NCBI GenBank assembly: GCA_010015675.1
Contig: ML977028.1
Location: 86,304 to 150,303 of the forward strand
Direction of reading: 5' to 3'
From: Byssothecium circinans
Taxonomy: Eukaryota; Ascomycota; Dothideomycetes; Pleosporales; Massarinaceae
Length of the DNA stretch: 64,000 nucleotides
In this document: in pieces, positions 12,201 through 24,324 of the stretch
How the letters are laid out: each line of letters begins with the position of its first letter
Position numbering within the stretch: the first letter of the stretch is position 1
Position numbers and translations under genes: made by a program
The notes under the pieces: model-generated
What the model was told of the DNA's origin: nothing
What the model saw: only the letters and a program-made list of their open reading frames with translations
The model's database searches: none

Positions 12201-12589
12201 GACTCGCGGAACCATGGTTGCCGATAAAAAGAACCGGGTTCGCTGTTTCTTTCTGGTGTCGGGGCGGCGGTTTGGAAGGGTATGGAGGGGACGGGGGTGA
12301 GTTCTCACAGTCTGGTTTCGCGATCGATCGGATCGGATCGGATCGTGTGGAGGACTTGACAAAGCTCGGAACGATGTTCACGCGTGGCCAGATGTGTGGC
12401 ATCCATGGGCGTTGGGGAAGATGGCATAGATGAGTTTGAAAGAGGGAAAATGATAGCGCTTTTGGGAATTCTTATCTTAGATACGAGAAGGAGAGGGCCC
12501 TCTTGCTCGTCTCGAGAGATACAGGACCAGATGCAGAGAGACTATGAGTATCGGGCTGAACGAAAAGCTACATGAACAGCAACAGGCTC
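9274..12589. other. 3.3-kb intergenic region, no supported gene
   Basis: Open frames here are short or low-complexity. The longest plus-strand one (11763-12227) is mostly Thr/Pro/His from CA-rich repeats and has no domain. A (GATCG)4 tandem repeat lies at 12326-12345. The part near 11560-12040 is rich in CA and CAC repeats. Confidence 0.45.
12326..12345. repeat. (GATCG)4 pentamer repeat
   Basis: Four consecutive GATCG units are visible, about 250 bp beyond the 3' end of the NOP4 gene. Confidence 0.8.
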
Positions 12590-14917
12590 TCAAGCCTTGC
12601 CCTTCTTCCTCGTCTTTCTAGCCTCCCTCTTCCTTTGAATAATCCGAATCTTCGCCTTCAATTTATCATCATTGCCTGCGCCGGCATCCTTTCCCCCCTT
12701 CGCACCTGCACCCGCACCCGCACCCGCACCCTGTCCCAGGCCACCCTTTTCGCCCTTCTTCTTCGCCACCGCCGCATCCCCGTTCGCGTCCGCATCCTCG
12801 TCGCGCCTCCTCTTCAGCCCACGGTTATTATTTTTACGGCCCGCCTCACGCGCCGTACCACCATCCCTATCAGTCCCGGCCTGCTTCTTTTCGGCTTGTT
12901 TCGGCTCTTCGCGCGCCTTGTCCTCCCGATCCGAGCGCCTCGCCACCACATTCGCATTCTCAATCGCAAACTCGACGATGAGTCTCTTCGTCTTATCCTG
13001 CATCGCTTCCCTTGCAGCTTTCTTACTCTTCGGTTGTTCACCTGCCACTTTATAATCGACTGCGTGGCCATTGAGCCAACGCAGACCCATTAGCGCACTA
13101 CGGTGCGTGTAGTATTCAATGAAGCCGTAGCCGCGCGAGCGGCCCGCGCCGGTATCTTCGGCGGTTTTGCTACCGGCGGGCGTCTCAAAGACGACTTTGG
13201 CTTGCTTGATGATGCCCTTGCCTTTGCGCTTGCGCGCCTTTTCCGCATCGACCATTGCTTCGCCACCACGGGCGATTTCTTCTTTGGAGAGGCGTTGGCG
13301 TTTCCCTGCTTTGACGTCGTGGGCGAACCCGACGACGGCTTGGCGGGCGAGCGCTTTGAGGTCTTTGCTTGTGGTGCTGCGCGGGATGTTGCGGACTGAG
13401 AGGCGGGTCAGACTGAGATGGAGGCCGGGGTTTTCTTGGATCTGCTTGCGGCGGAGCGTGGCGCTTTCTTCGCGCATTTTGATTTCAGAGGGGGAGAGTT
13501 TTTGGTAGAGGGGCGATTTGGAATCGATGGTGCCTTCGGAGAGGAGGTAGAGACGTCGCTTGTCTTTGTCGCGGTTGAAGCGTGTGGTTGCTCCCTCGGC
13601 GGTGAGGCGCACGGCTTCTGTGCGGTCGACAGCGCGTGAGATTTGGAGGACGCGGCCGTCCATCGTGTATTTGCCTGTTGGGTCGGCATCTTGATCTTCC
13701 AAAACAGAGTGTACGTTTGTTATGGTTGTGCCGTCTTTCCTATCGGTCGTGGTTTTTGTAAGCTTGATGCGGGGAACGTTCTTGAGGCAGTTGATCATGT
13801 CTTCCTCTTTGACGAAGCGTACAAAGCCTGTGCCCTTTGGTTTTTCGGTTTCGCGGTCGATTACGCAGCGAGCGAAGCCAATAGGGCCAAATTGCTGGAA
13901 GTGTTCAAATAGTGTGTCGTCGTCTACCGTAAATGGGAGGTTGCGAATGAAGACGGTGTATTCGGGGGACTTTGCCTTTTCGTCCTCAAGCTCCACTCCA
14001 CCCTCTTCATCGTCGGATATGTCGTCTGAGCCGTCTTCACTCTCATCGTCTTCCTCGTCACTGTCCACATTGTCGTCATCAGATGAAAGCACAGATGATT
14101 CCGCATCGGAGTCCTCCTCTACCCCATCACCCTTCTCCGCAGCTTCTTCCGCCTCACTCTTCTTCTGCAAATCCTGCCACGCCTCTCTATCCACCGCCCA
14201 ATCCACCGCAATCGGCCTCCCATCAATCTCCTTCCCATTCAAGTTCTCCATAGCCTTCTCCGCATTCTTCTTACCCCTCAGCGCCACAAACCCAAACCCC
14301 TTCAACTCCCCCGACGGCTTCTTCGGCAGCGTAACAAAATGCACCTTCCCATAGCTCAAAAAAAGCTTCGTCAACTGTTCCGGCGTCTTGATACTCCAAG
14401 GCAAATTCCTCACAATAAGCTTCGGCGCCTGGTTTTCTAACCGCTGCTGCTCGCGCTCCGCCTTAACTTTTGCGCCAGCGGAAAGCTGCCCTCCCGCGGC
14501 ACCGGCAGTAGCAGCCCCAGAGCCGTCGCCCTCCGCCTCACGATGCCGACTCTCCGCAACTTCGATCTTAATCTTCTTTCCCCTCAGCTCTGTGCGATCC
14601 AATTCCTCCTTCGCGCGCTGCGCATCCTCCGCATCCGCAAACGTAACGAATCCATACCCTTTGCTCTCCTTGGTCTCCTTATCCAGCACAACAAGTGCGT
14701 GCTTGATGGGAAAGTTCTCGGAGAAGTATTCGGTAAGGTCTTCCGAGGTTACTGTCTGCACGAGACCGCGGACGAAGAGCTGTTTACGTGCTGTGTCTTT
14801 TGCCGCGGTGGTGGTGGAGGGTTTGAAGAAATCGGTGGGACTTTCGGGGTCGGCCATTACGGTGGCGGCTGAGGCGCCGTCGAGAGAGAGTCGCTGTCTT
14901 TTTCTTTGGGGTGCCAT
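12590..14917 (-). CDS. NOP4: nucleolar RRM protein NOP4/RBM28 family
   Basis: An intronless gene of 775 residues with four RNA-recognition motifs in the Nop4/RBM28 layout. RRM1 is near residues 45-120 (KQLFVRGL, KGYGFVTF), RRM2 near 160-240 (KLIVRNLPW, KGFGFVAL), RRM3 near 320-430 (YTVFIRNLPF, KGTGFVRF), and a divergent RRM4 near 520-640 (RLSVRNIPR, RGYGFIEY). A long acidic Asp/Glu/Ser tract separates RRM2 from RRM3, and the C-terminus is strongly basic with Gly/Ala and Lys/Arg repeats, typical of nucleolar proteins. In yeast, Nop4 is essential for 27S pre-rRNA processing and 60S subunit assembly. Length fits the family (yeast about 685 residues). The ATG at 14917 opens MAPQRKRQRLSLDG, which contains a likely nuclear localisation signal. 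Confidence 0.93.
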   Translation of the reverse strand: MAPQRKRQRLSLDGASAATVMADPESPTDFFKPSTTTAAKDTARKQLFVRGLVQTVTSEDLTEYFSENFPIKHALVVLDKETKESKGYGFVTFADAEDAQRAKEELDRTELRGKKIKIEVAESRHREAEGDGSGAATAGAAGGQLSAGAKVKAEREQQRLENQAPKLIVRNLPWSIKTPEQLTKLFLSYGKVHFVTLPKKPSGELKGFGFVALRGKKNAEKAMENLNGKEIDGRPIAVDWAVDREAWQDLQKKSEAEEAAEKGDGVEEDSDAESSVLSSDDDNVDSDEEDDESEDGSDDISDDEEGGVELEDEKAKSPEYTVFIRNLPFTVDDDTLFEHFQQFGPIGFARCVIDRETEKPKGTGFVRFVKEEDMINCLKNVPRIKLTKTTTDRKDGTTITNVHSVLEDQDADPTGKYTMDGRVLQISRAVDRTEAVRLTAEGATTRFNRDKDKRRLYLLSEGTIDSKSPLYQKLSPSEIKMREESATLRRKQIQENPGLHLSLTRLSVRNIPRSTTSKDLKALARQAVVGFAHDVKAGKRQRLSKEEIARGGEAMVDAEKARKRKGKGIIKQAKVVFETPAGSKTAEDTGAGRSRGYGFIEYYTHRSALMGLRWLNGHAVDYKVAGEQPKSKKAAREAMQDKTKRLIVEFAIENANVVARRSDREDKAREEPKQAEKKQAGTDRDGGTAREAGRKNNNRGLKRRRDEDADANGDAAVAKKKGEKGGLGQGAGAGAGAGAKGGKDAGAGNDDKLKAKIRIIQRKREARKTRKKGKA

Positions 14918-17003
14918 TGCGTGGATGGGAGGGGAGTTTGGCTGCAGTGGGATGGGTTGCGAACATAACTTTTTTCCGAAAATTTATGGGCGCGGTGGAA
15001 GGTTTGGCCGGGGCCGAGCTCGGTCTTGGCGCCGTTAGCGTTATTCATCCAACGTTCAATTATCTCCACTTCAGCTCATTGACTATCGAACGACATGACT
15101 TTTGCATCAATTACTGCTTGCTAAATCTCAAGACTGCCCATCACTTTTCCATTCGAGCGTTTCGATCCAAATCCAAGACGCCCTGACCTCTATACCTTGG
15201 ACGAGTACCATTTCACAATCCAATTGCCGATCGTGATACCCATTTGCAAGGCATTTATTTCTTTTCTACCAGCAGTGAAAGTAAGACAATTTAAACTATC
15301 CATCTCACAATTCAGCGACGTTGATCGTCCATGCAGTGAGACGGTCTCGAACTGGACCCCCCTCTGATACACATACTCCCTAAGGTACCGTCATGTTACC
15401 CCGAGTTCTCACATCTACAACAGCATGGGCCAGAATTCCCCAGTAAGCCATCATAGCTCTCTGCTTAGCAGAAATCCCCATGACAATATTAATATCGATA
15501 TCATGCACTCCAATAACAGGCTTTTACTTACTTAACTAGCAAAACCCGAATCTAAATAAAAGCCATCATATCTGTCATGACGTCTTAATTTAAGCCTCAA
15601 GGAACGCCTGCTCTTACATGTGCCCTCTCTATCGTGCATAGTAGACGGTTACCGCGTTGATATGGAGTAATGAGCAAACACTGCAATCAAGGCATACGGC
15701 TCATCATTCGCTCGTCCGCCAGGCAATCCATGTCATCATTCCCTGATCGGATGACTTGATGCGAGATTTAAGTAATCGAGGACTGTGCACTACTTCAGCC
15801 CTATGCCCATTGTTGTTGGATTTAACCTTTGACGGTTCTTTCCGAAGAACCATTGGAAGTGCCTCTTCGCCATCCACACCGTATGTGCCGGATCAAGGGT
15901 GTACTGGAGTCCCTGATCCATAGGGCCGGTGTCGGAAGGCTGCGAATAATGCAGCGGACCATGTGGGAGAGGCGTGGCATATGGTCGGAGTATCGGTTGA
16001 ACGGTAAAGAAGGTGATATTGATATAATAAGAACCCCGTGGTAATACAGGAACAGCAAATTCCTGCAACAATCAGTGATCAATATTGCCGAAATCGCATC
16101 AAACCTTTTTGGCAACCAATCAGCATACATGCCACAACGAAAGATCAAGATAAGGTGCTCCAAGGAGCGTGAGAAATTATGGGATAGCTAACCCTCGCAA
16201 TAGTGTCACGAAATGCGTCCCCAATGCAGACAGTGCGTGAAAAAACCGTCCTTGTCATTGGGGCCACACCAGGGCTTCAAAATTCGTACCAGGGAGGACA
16301 GCAGTTCGCAGCTCGAGCAGCCCGTTTGGTACGAATCGCTCAAGTCTTATGCCATTTCCTATTCTTAGAGGCCACAAGGCTCATTACCGCGGAACCACAT
16401 CCGCGCAAATTGGTGGACGATGTTGGCAACGAGGACAGGAGGGTGCTACGCGTTCGGAGCGTTGGAGCTGCCGAAGAAGGAAACGGAACGTTCGTCACTT
16501 TCAGGTCGGTGGCGATGAGCAAGAAAAGGGAAACCGACGACGTATCTTTAGAGATTACTAAAGCAACATGGTTGCCGTCCTCGCCTTGCACAAATTCCGG
16601 GATCTACTGGACTTAAACTTTGCTCTCGCATCGTGGGATTGCTCAGGGACAGGTCAACTGTAAAAACATCACTGACCTTATGATCCCTCAGGCTGCCTTT
16701 GGGATGCCTGGGTGACGGCGTCCCGCAGCACTAAGTTATGCTAGCGAGTGCTCCATAAGCGCTTTCCGCCAGAACATGTGCGGAAAAAGAGCAGAGGCAC
16801 CACAGCAACGCTTTAGTCAGCCTGCAAAGCATCTTGACTGGGAACGACGAAGAGATGTGGTGGACGTTGAGCCTGGTGGACGGATGTGCGCTAGCTCCAA
16901 ACCGGCTAGCGTTTTGCTAGCGTTTTGCCGAGCGCACACTGAACCTCGTCGCAAGAATTCAACACCAGCGACATCCACACCCAACAACGCAGCCGCCTTC
17001 AAG
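14918..17003. other. 2.1-kb intergenic region between NOP4 and RPL9
   Basis: No gene is supported. A frame at 16203-16616 (+) has a VLVIGATPG-like string but no further Rossmann features and no introns that extend it. A direct 14-base repeat GCTAGCGTTTTGCT/GCTAGCGTTTTGCC occurs near 16905-16929, within about 100 bp of the RPL9 start. Confidence 0.5.
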
Positions 17004-18122
17004 ATGAAGTACATGTACGCCTCCCTTCTCTTCTCTATCCTGCACAGATAGCCTCCGTGTGGCTTTCTCTCTTTTCCGCCCGGCCGAAGGGCACACTGAA
17101 AGCCGGGCGCGATCCTCCTACTCGCACATCAGCGATATCGAATTTGACTGACAATTGTACAATAGCCACTCCGAGGAACTGCTCGATATCCCCGAGGGGG
17201 TCAAGGTCAGCATCAAAACCAGGAATGTCGTCGTAGAGGGTGAGTTTGAAGTTGAGAAGGTGGAATTTCGTTGACTGACAATTTGCTGCACAGGTCCCCG
17301 AGTAAGCGCGCCGCACCGAAAACTACCACACGAATAGTCTCTCACAATCGCAGGGCAAACTATCAAAGTCTCTCGGTCACTTGGCTGTCAGCTTCTCTCA
17401 CGTACGTCTGGGCCGGAATTGAAGATGTCGGGCAGGGACTAAGAAATTACAGCCGAAGTCAAATGTCATCAAGATCGAGCTCCACCACGGTTCGCGCAAG
17501 AGCGTCGCCACCATCCGGACAGTCCGGACTCTCATCGTACGTCGCAGAGTGCAGGTCAATAGTCGGTTGGGGAAAGGGGGCTGACCTGGGCAGAACAACT
17601 TGATCATCGGTGTCACCAAGGGCTTCAAGTACAAGATGCGATACGTCTACGCACAGTATGTACCCAGTTGAACCTAAATGTCGCATGGCCACTTCCTGTC
17701 TTTCGGACTTGAGTGCTCAACGCTTGTTAAAAGCTTGGACGACCTGTCGATCGAACACTGCCTAACAACGCGCAGTTTTCCCATCAACGTCAACATCGAC
17801 AAGAACAAGGAGACGGACGCCTACGAGGTTGAGATCCGAAACTTCATTGGTGAGAAGATTGTCCGAAGGGTTAACATGAGGCCTGGTGTCACCGTTGAGG
17901 TCTCCAAGAACCAGAAGGATGAGCTCCAGCTCTATGGCAACGTAAGCGGTCCATGCCGCTTCTTCCCACCATATAATGCTAACCCAAATATAGTCACTCG
18001 AGGACGTCTCCCAGAGCGCCGCCGACATCCAGCAAATCTGCCGCGTCCGCAACAAGGATATCCGAAAGTTCTTGGACGGTCTGTACGTGTCGGAGCGGGG
18101 CAACATCGAGGACGAAGGTTAA
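17004..18122 (+). CDS. RPL9: 60S ribosomal protein L9 (uL6)
   Basis: Eight exons (17004-17014, 17166-17239, 17294-17301, 17354-17401, 17453-17536, 17594-17655, 17776-17941, 17994-18122) encode 193 residues, matching the family size (191 in yeast). The spliced product shows the RPL9 landmarks [50 protein letters not shown] and [20 protein letters not shown]. It is a structural component of the large ribosomal subunit near the GTPase-associated centre. Exon 3 is only 8 nt and encodes part of GPR; it is required to keep the conserved VEGPRG. The first exon is only 11 nt (MKY plus two bases). The dense introns near the 5' end are usual for fungal ribosomal-protein genes. No sign of decay. Confidence 0.95.
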
Positions 18123-18691
18123 AGGGGTCTTGGGGTCGGCTTTCTTACGGGCATATGAGCTTCTTTGCATCACGCACGGTGTGTGAACTGGCGCCTTGGG
18201 GAAACAGCTCAGAAATCGGTTCAATGAACGAATACCAGTTCATTTTCTGTTCAATGTGACGCTCATTGTTGCAAAAGTTTGGATGATTGATCCTGGGCTA
18301 TTCCTCCGACCAGTGTATTTTACTAACTCCAGATGTCCAACGTTGGTTAATTCACAATCTATGAACTTAGTATGATGAAGGCAGGTTCTTACAACACGGT
18401 TCCCGGACATTTGTTATAGCTGGCTACTGATTAGGCACCTACCTCAAAACAGTAATACGAAGTTTGACGACAGGTTGGACTTAACGACTATCACCGCAAA
18501 AGCCGCGGCGCTACGCACAAAATCCGCAGAAGCTTTGTAATTAACCGGCTCCCATGCATCATGTTTCGGCTATATAAAAACACGCCAGCATCCAGGAATG
18601 TAACGATTCCTCCGTCTCTTACTTTTCCTTGACGATCGCCCAGACACCCCACCTTGTCCCGCCCCACCAAAGAGCAAACCCACCCGGCACA
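18123..18691. other. intergenic with promoter of the aldo/keto reductase gene
   Basis: No gene seen. A TATA box lies at 18571-18578, followed by a C/T-rich leader to the ATG. Confidence 0.5.
18571..18578 (+). promoter_or_regulatory. TATA box of the aldo/keto reductase gene
   Basis: TATATAAA lies 121 bp upstream of the ATG at 18692 and is followed by a pyrimidine-rich leader, as in many fungal promoters. Confidence 0.55.
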
Positions 18692-20015
18692 ATGCCTACC
18701 GACGTCCAAGCGCTGCTTAAAGACTCCAAGGCCGAGTATCGGCAACTGGGGAAGAGTGGACTGAGGGTGTCGGTGCCCATTCTAGGTGCTATGAGCATTG
18801 GATCGAAGGAGTGGCAGGAATGGGTCATTGAAGAGGAAGAGGCATTGCCGCTACTGAAAGCGGCGTATGACCGCGGCATTACTACGTGGGATACCGGTAT
18901 GATGATTGCCTTTGAGTTTCATGGATCACGGGAATGCTAATGGGGAATAGCGAATGTGTACTCCAACGGTGTCTCGGAGGAAATCATCGCGAAAGCTATC
19001 AAGAAGTACGACCTCCCGCGCCACAAACTCACCATCCTCACAAAATGCTACGGCTGTAAGTACCTACAAGTTCAACATTCAGCCCAACACACCAACATGT
19101 TCTAACATTCACCTAGACGTCGGAGAAACTCCCGACCTCCGCGCAATGCTCTATCCCACTGAGATGCCGCAACTCAAAGACTATACCAACCAAGGCGGCC
19201 TCTCCCGCGCTGCCATCTTCAACGCCGTCAACGCCTCGCTCAAGCGCCTCGATACCGACTACATCGACCTCCTCCAGATCCACCGCTTCGACAAGACGAC
19301 GCCCATGGAGGAGACCATGGAAGCCCTGCACGATCTCGTCAAGAGCGGGAAGGTGAGATATATCGGGGCAAGCTCCATGTGGGCGGTCGAGTTTGCTCAG
19401 TTACAGGGTGTTGCAGAACGCCATGGGTGGACCAAGTTCGTGAGCATGCAAAATTATTACAATTTACTGTATAGGGTAAGTATTCCACTGTATGAACTGC
19501 ATGTGAGACACACGCTGACTTCGTCCTTCCACCTTGTAGGAGGAAGAACGGGAAATGAATAGGTTCTGTAATGCTACGGGCGTGGGATTGATTCCTGTGA
19601 GTACATCTTCTATACTGACCTCGCATCTCATCTTCCCCACATACTATACTAACATGCTTATCTACAGTGGGCGCCCCTCTGCCGCGGCCATCTCGCACGC
19701 CCCGCCTCCCAATACGGCCAAACCATCCGCTCCGAAGCCGAGAAGCAGTCCGGACAAGCCTCGAGCGGGCCGCAGATAGAAGCGGACCTCAAGACCATCG
19801 AGCGCGTGGAGGAACTGGCGAAGAAACATGGCTGGAGCATGAGTGCGGTGGCGCTGGCTTGGATCAATAAGAGGGTTACGAGCCCGATTATTGGGTTTAG
19901 CAAGGAAGCGAGGATGGACGAGGCGCTGGAGGCGAGGGGGAAGGTGTTGACGGAGGAGGAGGAGAGGTATTTGGAGGAGCTGTATACGCCGAGGAATGTG
20001 GTGGGGCATTCGTAG
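18692..20015 (+). CDS. aldo/keto reductase
   Basis: Five exons (18692-18896, 18951-19055, 19117-19475, 19540-19596, 19668-20015) encode 357 residues; introns are 54, 61, 64 and 71 bp. This is a NAD(P)H-dependent oxidoreductase of the AKR superfamily with a TIM-barrel fold, probably cytosolic. The catalytic tetrad can be read: Asp and Tyr in WDTANVYS, Lys in LTILTKCYG and His in [18 protein letters not shown] and the cofactor-binding SPIIGFSK near the C-terminus also match. The motif set resembles the fungal group related to versiconal hemiacetal acetate reductase and yeast YPR127W-like AKRs; the substrate is unknown. The ATG at 18692 (CACAATGCC) is preferred over an in-frame ATG 63 bp upstream because it gives the normal start of the barrel and fits the TATA box. 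Confidence 0.92.
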
Positions 20016-20873
20016 GTGTTCATACTGTATCAGGTTGCATAGAACAAGGGGGCCATAGATCAACAGTACATCTAGACAACTAAGTAGATGAGATTGAAGC
20101 TTTAGAAATTGATCAGTCACTTGCCATGCCATCCAGAGGTGTAGTTGACTTTGACGTTGAACACGCAGTATCTCAAATCACCTGCTCAGTCCTGCGGTGG
20201 CTGAGTTCGCCAAAGAGGTCAATGTCGGCCAATCGCAGATTTCCGTAACTCCCCGGGTCATACTTTAAAGGATGTTCCATGTGGATACGAGGTAATCGGC
20301 GGCTTGCGACGGTGCTGAAACGGAGGCGCGATTTGCTCGTCCGATATAGGTACCTGAGATGACGTAGCACAGTCGCGTGAGGATCACGTTACAAACATCC
20401 GTCGACGCCGCATTCCAGAGCCGCAACAGCCACCCATTCCGCAACACAGAAAACAGGCAAATAAAGCCACAGAGAAAGATGCGCCGACCCACGATTTATA
20501 AGGAGTCGTAATTCTGCTTAACAGTGCCCTGTGTCGCCCTCGTCGCTCAATGCGGCGGCGCTCACCCCGCATTTACCCCAGAATTGAGGCCCGTGCACGG
20601 ACCAGCTCGAGCGGCTAGCGCCAGCCATTGGTCGGTGGTGTGGTGATCAAGTGATGTCTCCTGTCCCGACTGGAGCTGACTGACCCCTCATCTACTGCGC
20701 CCTCCCTTCTTCGTCTTCTTCTTCTTCTCTCTTCCACCTCACTCCCACTTGTGTCTGACTGTGCTCACCACTCAGACTTCAATCACCTCAATACATCCCA
20801 AGCTCTTCATCACATCCAATACCAGCTCGTGCTAGCTCCGCAGCATCCGTTTGCTTGCCGTCAGACCACCACA
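20016..20873. other. intergenic, promoter of the DUF6699 gene
   Basis: No gene seen. A pyrimidine-rich stretch (TTCTTCGTCTTCTTCTTCTTCTCT-like, near 20707-20733) precedes the DUF6699 start by about 140 bp and probably marks its core promoter. Confidence 0.5.
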
Positions 20874-21664
20874 ATGGCCGCTGACACCGCAAACCCGCTC
20901 TCCAAGGTCGACTCTCTCGTAGAGGAGCCAGCAAAGGACACTAAGCCCGCCAAGCGGAGAGGAAGCTCATTGCATGCCGATGTCTTCAACATGGCCGACC
21001 TAGGTGAGATGCTCATTCCGCCTGATGCCGTGCTGCTGCCTCACATGGCGCAAGGCGGGGTATGAGAGGGGTTGCGGGGCTGACAGGACGACAGAAAAGG
21101 AGAAGAAGGAGATCAAGATTGCGCCCGAGACGCAGAAGCTGAACTGGTACGTGAATGCTTGTTACCGTGGACTTCTCACTGCTCGAGGAATTGAGCTTGC
21201 CGTCGTCCGGATGGTCCGGCAGCTGCTATTACATCTGGACTAGGCTGACCCGGTGCTTGCAGGAAGCTCAACACATCACCTGCGACGCTGGATGAGAAGG
21301 ACGTGCTGAAGAAGCCGCTCTGCCTGCCGCTGGTCCGCAAGGTCGACCTGCACTTCCCGCTCGGTCTTGAGGTTACCGCGCGCAACCTCAAGGGTGTCAC
21401 CATCAAGGACGCGCTAGACGCCATCTACAAGCAGTTCAAGAAGAAGGTACGCCTGTCTCACCTTTTGCATTAACTCCCTATCATATTCAATGCAACACCG
21501 CTGACAACCCACAGCAAGACGATGAGCTCGACCTGCCCGTCCTCGCCGGCTTCGAGTGGGACCCCGAAGAGTGCTACACGCGCTTCATCGTGCACCAGAA
21601 GAAGGAAGGTGCCGCCGCGCCGTCCAAGAAGAAGAAGAAGGGCGCCGCCGCTGCTGACGAGTAG
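20874..21664 (+). CDS. DUF6699-type fungal protein
   Basis: Four exons (20874-21003, 21095-21146, 21263-21446, 21515-21664) encode about 171 residues; introns are 91, 116 and 68 bp. The central part (LNWKLNTSPATLDEKDVLKKPL, then DLHFPLGLEVTARNLKGVTIKDALDAIYKQF) has the two halves of a small fungal domain I associate with DUF6699: a beta-rich half, then the conserved VTI-DAL-AIY helix. The N-terminus is Ser/Lys-rich and unstructured, with an RRGSSLH site that looks like a basophilic-kinase target. The C-terminus is a Lys/Ala tail. No membrane or export signal. Function is unknown; many relatives are small cytosolic proteins. Confidence 0.75.
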
Positions 21665-22953
21665 TGAATGACTCGCCCCCACCTTCCCTTCAAAATCGAC
21701 TTCTTACACGGCCCCGACATCGTCTAAATACAATGTACATCGATACGTGATATCGTGATCTCGGGTGCGCGGGTGTGATACCGACAGGGAAGAGCGAGGT
21801 GCTCATTCTGCTGCGGAAGACGGCGTCGGCGACGGCATGGCTAGTGTGGTTGGCTGGCTGCGAGCCTGGTATGTCGGACTCGGTGTGCGAGGTGAGCGAT
21901 CGGTCATCGTGTCTGGCTCAAGCCTACGCTTATGGCTGCTTCTTTCTGCGGTGGGACTGAGCTCTCGTTGGGATGTGCATGTGTCTGTCTATCTCTGTCT
22001 GTCTTTGCTACCAGGGTTCTGTGTATTTATAGGCCCTGCGATGTATCTTACTACGACTCGGGTTCGGGTTGCTGGTTAGCGCTCGAATTCAATGAGGACT
22101 GGTTTATCGACTGTTTGTGTTTCTGGGATGATGTGATGTCGTTGGAGATGGGAGGATTGTACGGTGACGGGAGGGGACCCACTCGACTGTGGGGACTGGA
22201 GTCACGGGACCTGAGGTAAGCGAGCCTCCAAACATTTTCACGACCTTTCAGCAGTACATATCGGTGCTATCTACACGTTAACTAGGAAGACAGATTGAGT
22301 TAAGGAGCGTCGAGATTGCTAACTTTGTATTCGACTGCTCTGCTCTGCTCAGGCTCCTCTATGCCATTCGCCGGCATCGAACGGCCTTCCTAGAAAGCTA
22401 CTAGATGCTCAACTTCCCCCTTTGAACGAGGACAGAGAGAGCGCTTCGGAAGATTGCCCTTCTGGATAGAAAACTTCTAGTACACTTGCATTAATTCATT
22501 CACGAGCTAGTGTGGACTGGACTGAAGGGGACTTGACTGCGTTGCTGCTCAGAAGGAAACATAAATTCAGGGTGGGTATTTTTGGTATGTTTCGAATAGT
22601 TACGCTTACGGTGCTGGCATTCGACAGGTCGGTCTCGTTATAACTGATGCTGGGTTGGCTTAGGTGCCTTCCATATCTGCCACAACGCCACGACGCCACA
22701 CCTATTGAGGCTATTCGCTTTCCTAATTTTAGCTCTATTATTTTCCATGGCCTTCTATGACGCCAGCTTGGCCTCATTCGCATACATTCCCAATGTCGTG
22801 TGCCAGTCTTGGCATGACGAGATCGGTGGTAAAGCGACGTCATTGCTCAAAGCATCATATCCACTACCTCCTCCATTCAGAGACACCCTCAATATTCCAA
22901 ATTCTTCATAGCAGATTCAACTTGCGAAATTTCAGTCTACATCTCCACACAAA
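21665..22953. other. 1.3-kb intergenic region, no gene seen
   Basis: Several short frames overlap but none has a domain or convincing splice sites. Both flanking genes are on the plus strand, so this holds the 3' UTR of one and the promoter of the next. Confidence 0.5.
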
Positions 22954-23533
22954 ATGACGCGCGGTAGTTCTGCTGTCGGAATCAAGAACATCTATGAAGA
23001 TGGTGATCAGGTATGATATATGACTCCCTCTGAAAGTAAAGATAGGAAAGGTCTGTCTAAACTGAGCTAATGGACTTTGCTTAGCGAACCTACAAGGACG
23101 ATGTGATCAACACCGCCGAGCGCTATAAGGAGGCCAGGCCAGATAGCCATCTCGAAAGTTACGGTATGTGCCCAGCCCTTTCGATATTCCGATCTGAAAC
23201 CCGATTCCGCGCTCACGGGCGAATACACGCTGACGATATGTGTCTGCAGAGGACGAACACAGCATCGCAGACAAGCTTACCCGTCAGGAGAAACGTTACA
23301 AGGATCCCCAGCCCAAGGAATTCGAGACAGAACAACTGAAGAAGGATCCCACATTACCTGTGCGTAACGCCCGCCCTGACATTTATTTCCCTTGGACGGA
23401 ATTCTGATACCCTTCTTTCCAGGCAGTATCGCACGGCAACAAGCCCAGCCGTGGCGCCGAGATTGACAAGGAGCTGGCCGAGGAAGATGCTGAAGTCATG
23501 AAGAATAAAGGAAGCTTTGGACCGAAGACATAG
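22954..23533 (+). CDS. small conserved fungal protein, function unknown
   Basis: Four exons (22954-23010, 23085-23163, 23250-23359, 23423-23533) encode about 118 residues; introns are 74, 86 and 63 bp. The product is highly charged and probably mostly helical or disordered, with no cysteines, membrane segment or signal peptide. The C-terminal part, AVSHGNKPSRGAEIDKELAEED, resembles a HGNxPSxGAxID motif that I recall from short uncharacterised ascomycete proteins. All four exon joins preserve a single frame with good splice sites, which is the main support for a real gene. Confidence 0.7.
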
Positions 23534-24324
23534 TTATTCAAGAAATCAACTATCTTGATCAGGTAGAAGAGAGGAGGGCGTGCCTATGAGAAGGAACCCA
23601 GCCCGCAACTAGATCCCTCCGGGCAGCTGGTTGATGCTAGTGAGGACAGATCAAAGCGCGATTATTATTGATGAGCGTTACTATCTGCCCACGCACTCCT
23701 ATTTTCATGCTACCCTATAAAGATGATTTCTTCACTCCCATGCTATATCGCCCTCTTGAATTCCCCGCTCGCCATTACCGAAGCACATTATCTTTGCCGC
23801 GACGTTGAGAAGCTTTTCCTCATCGTCAGTACGGATGATAAGATGTAATTCAATAGCGATGCAACCGCCGTCGACTTGCGGTGGCAGCGAATGGTAGACG
23901 CTTCTTCCTAAGACACACCTGATTCCGTTCTTTTTTGATGCTAAATAAATCTCTCAAACAGGGGTCTCCTATTTCCTCCTCGACCACGAAGTGGACTGAC
24001 TGGAGACAAGTTCAGAAAAGCTTTGACGCACGTAACCGGCGTGTCTCCACCATACATATGTCAAGTTTCTATCTGACGGCAAGTCCAAAGGTGAGGATTT
24101 CACTATCCGTAGCCTCATTGTTTCGATGGAGCTTCCTTGAGCCGAAATATCTATCGCCAGAAGCCGCAAATGTTACCCAAGCTGCAAAAATCGAGAGATT
24201 GGTCGCATTTCAAATATCTGGAGGGATTTCGAAGCAGAACGAAGAATTACGCTCGCTTGCTTCTAACACGGTCGGTTCTAAGACCGGAGTTTCTCTCTCT
24301 CTGGAACCAGAATCCCGTTCGACC

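Noticed and set aside
11763..12227. 154-residue plus-strand open frame
   Set aside because: Composition is Thr/Pro/His from CA-rich repeats, with no domain and overlapping frames of similar length on both strands.
12672..14354. Several long plus-strand frames opposite NOP4
   Set aside because: They are antisense shadows of the NOP4 coding sequence, rich in Ser/Phe/Ala because of its codon usage.
16203..16616. Frame with VLVIGATPG-like start
   Set aside because: The Rossmann-like string is not followed by other SDR or FAD motifs, and no splice site extends it.
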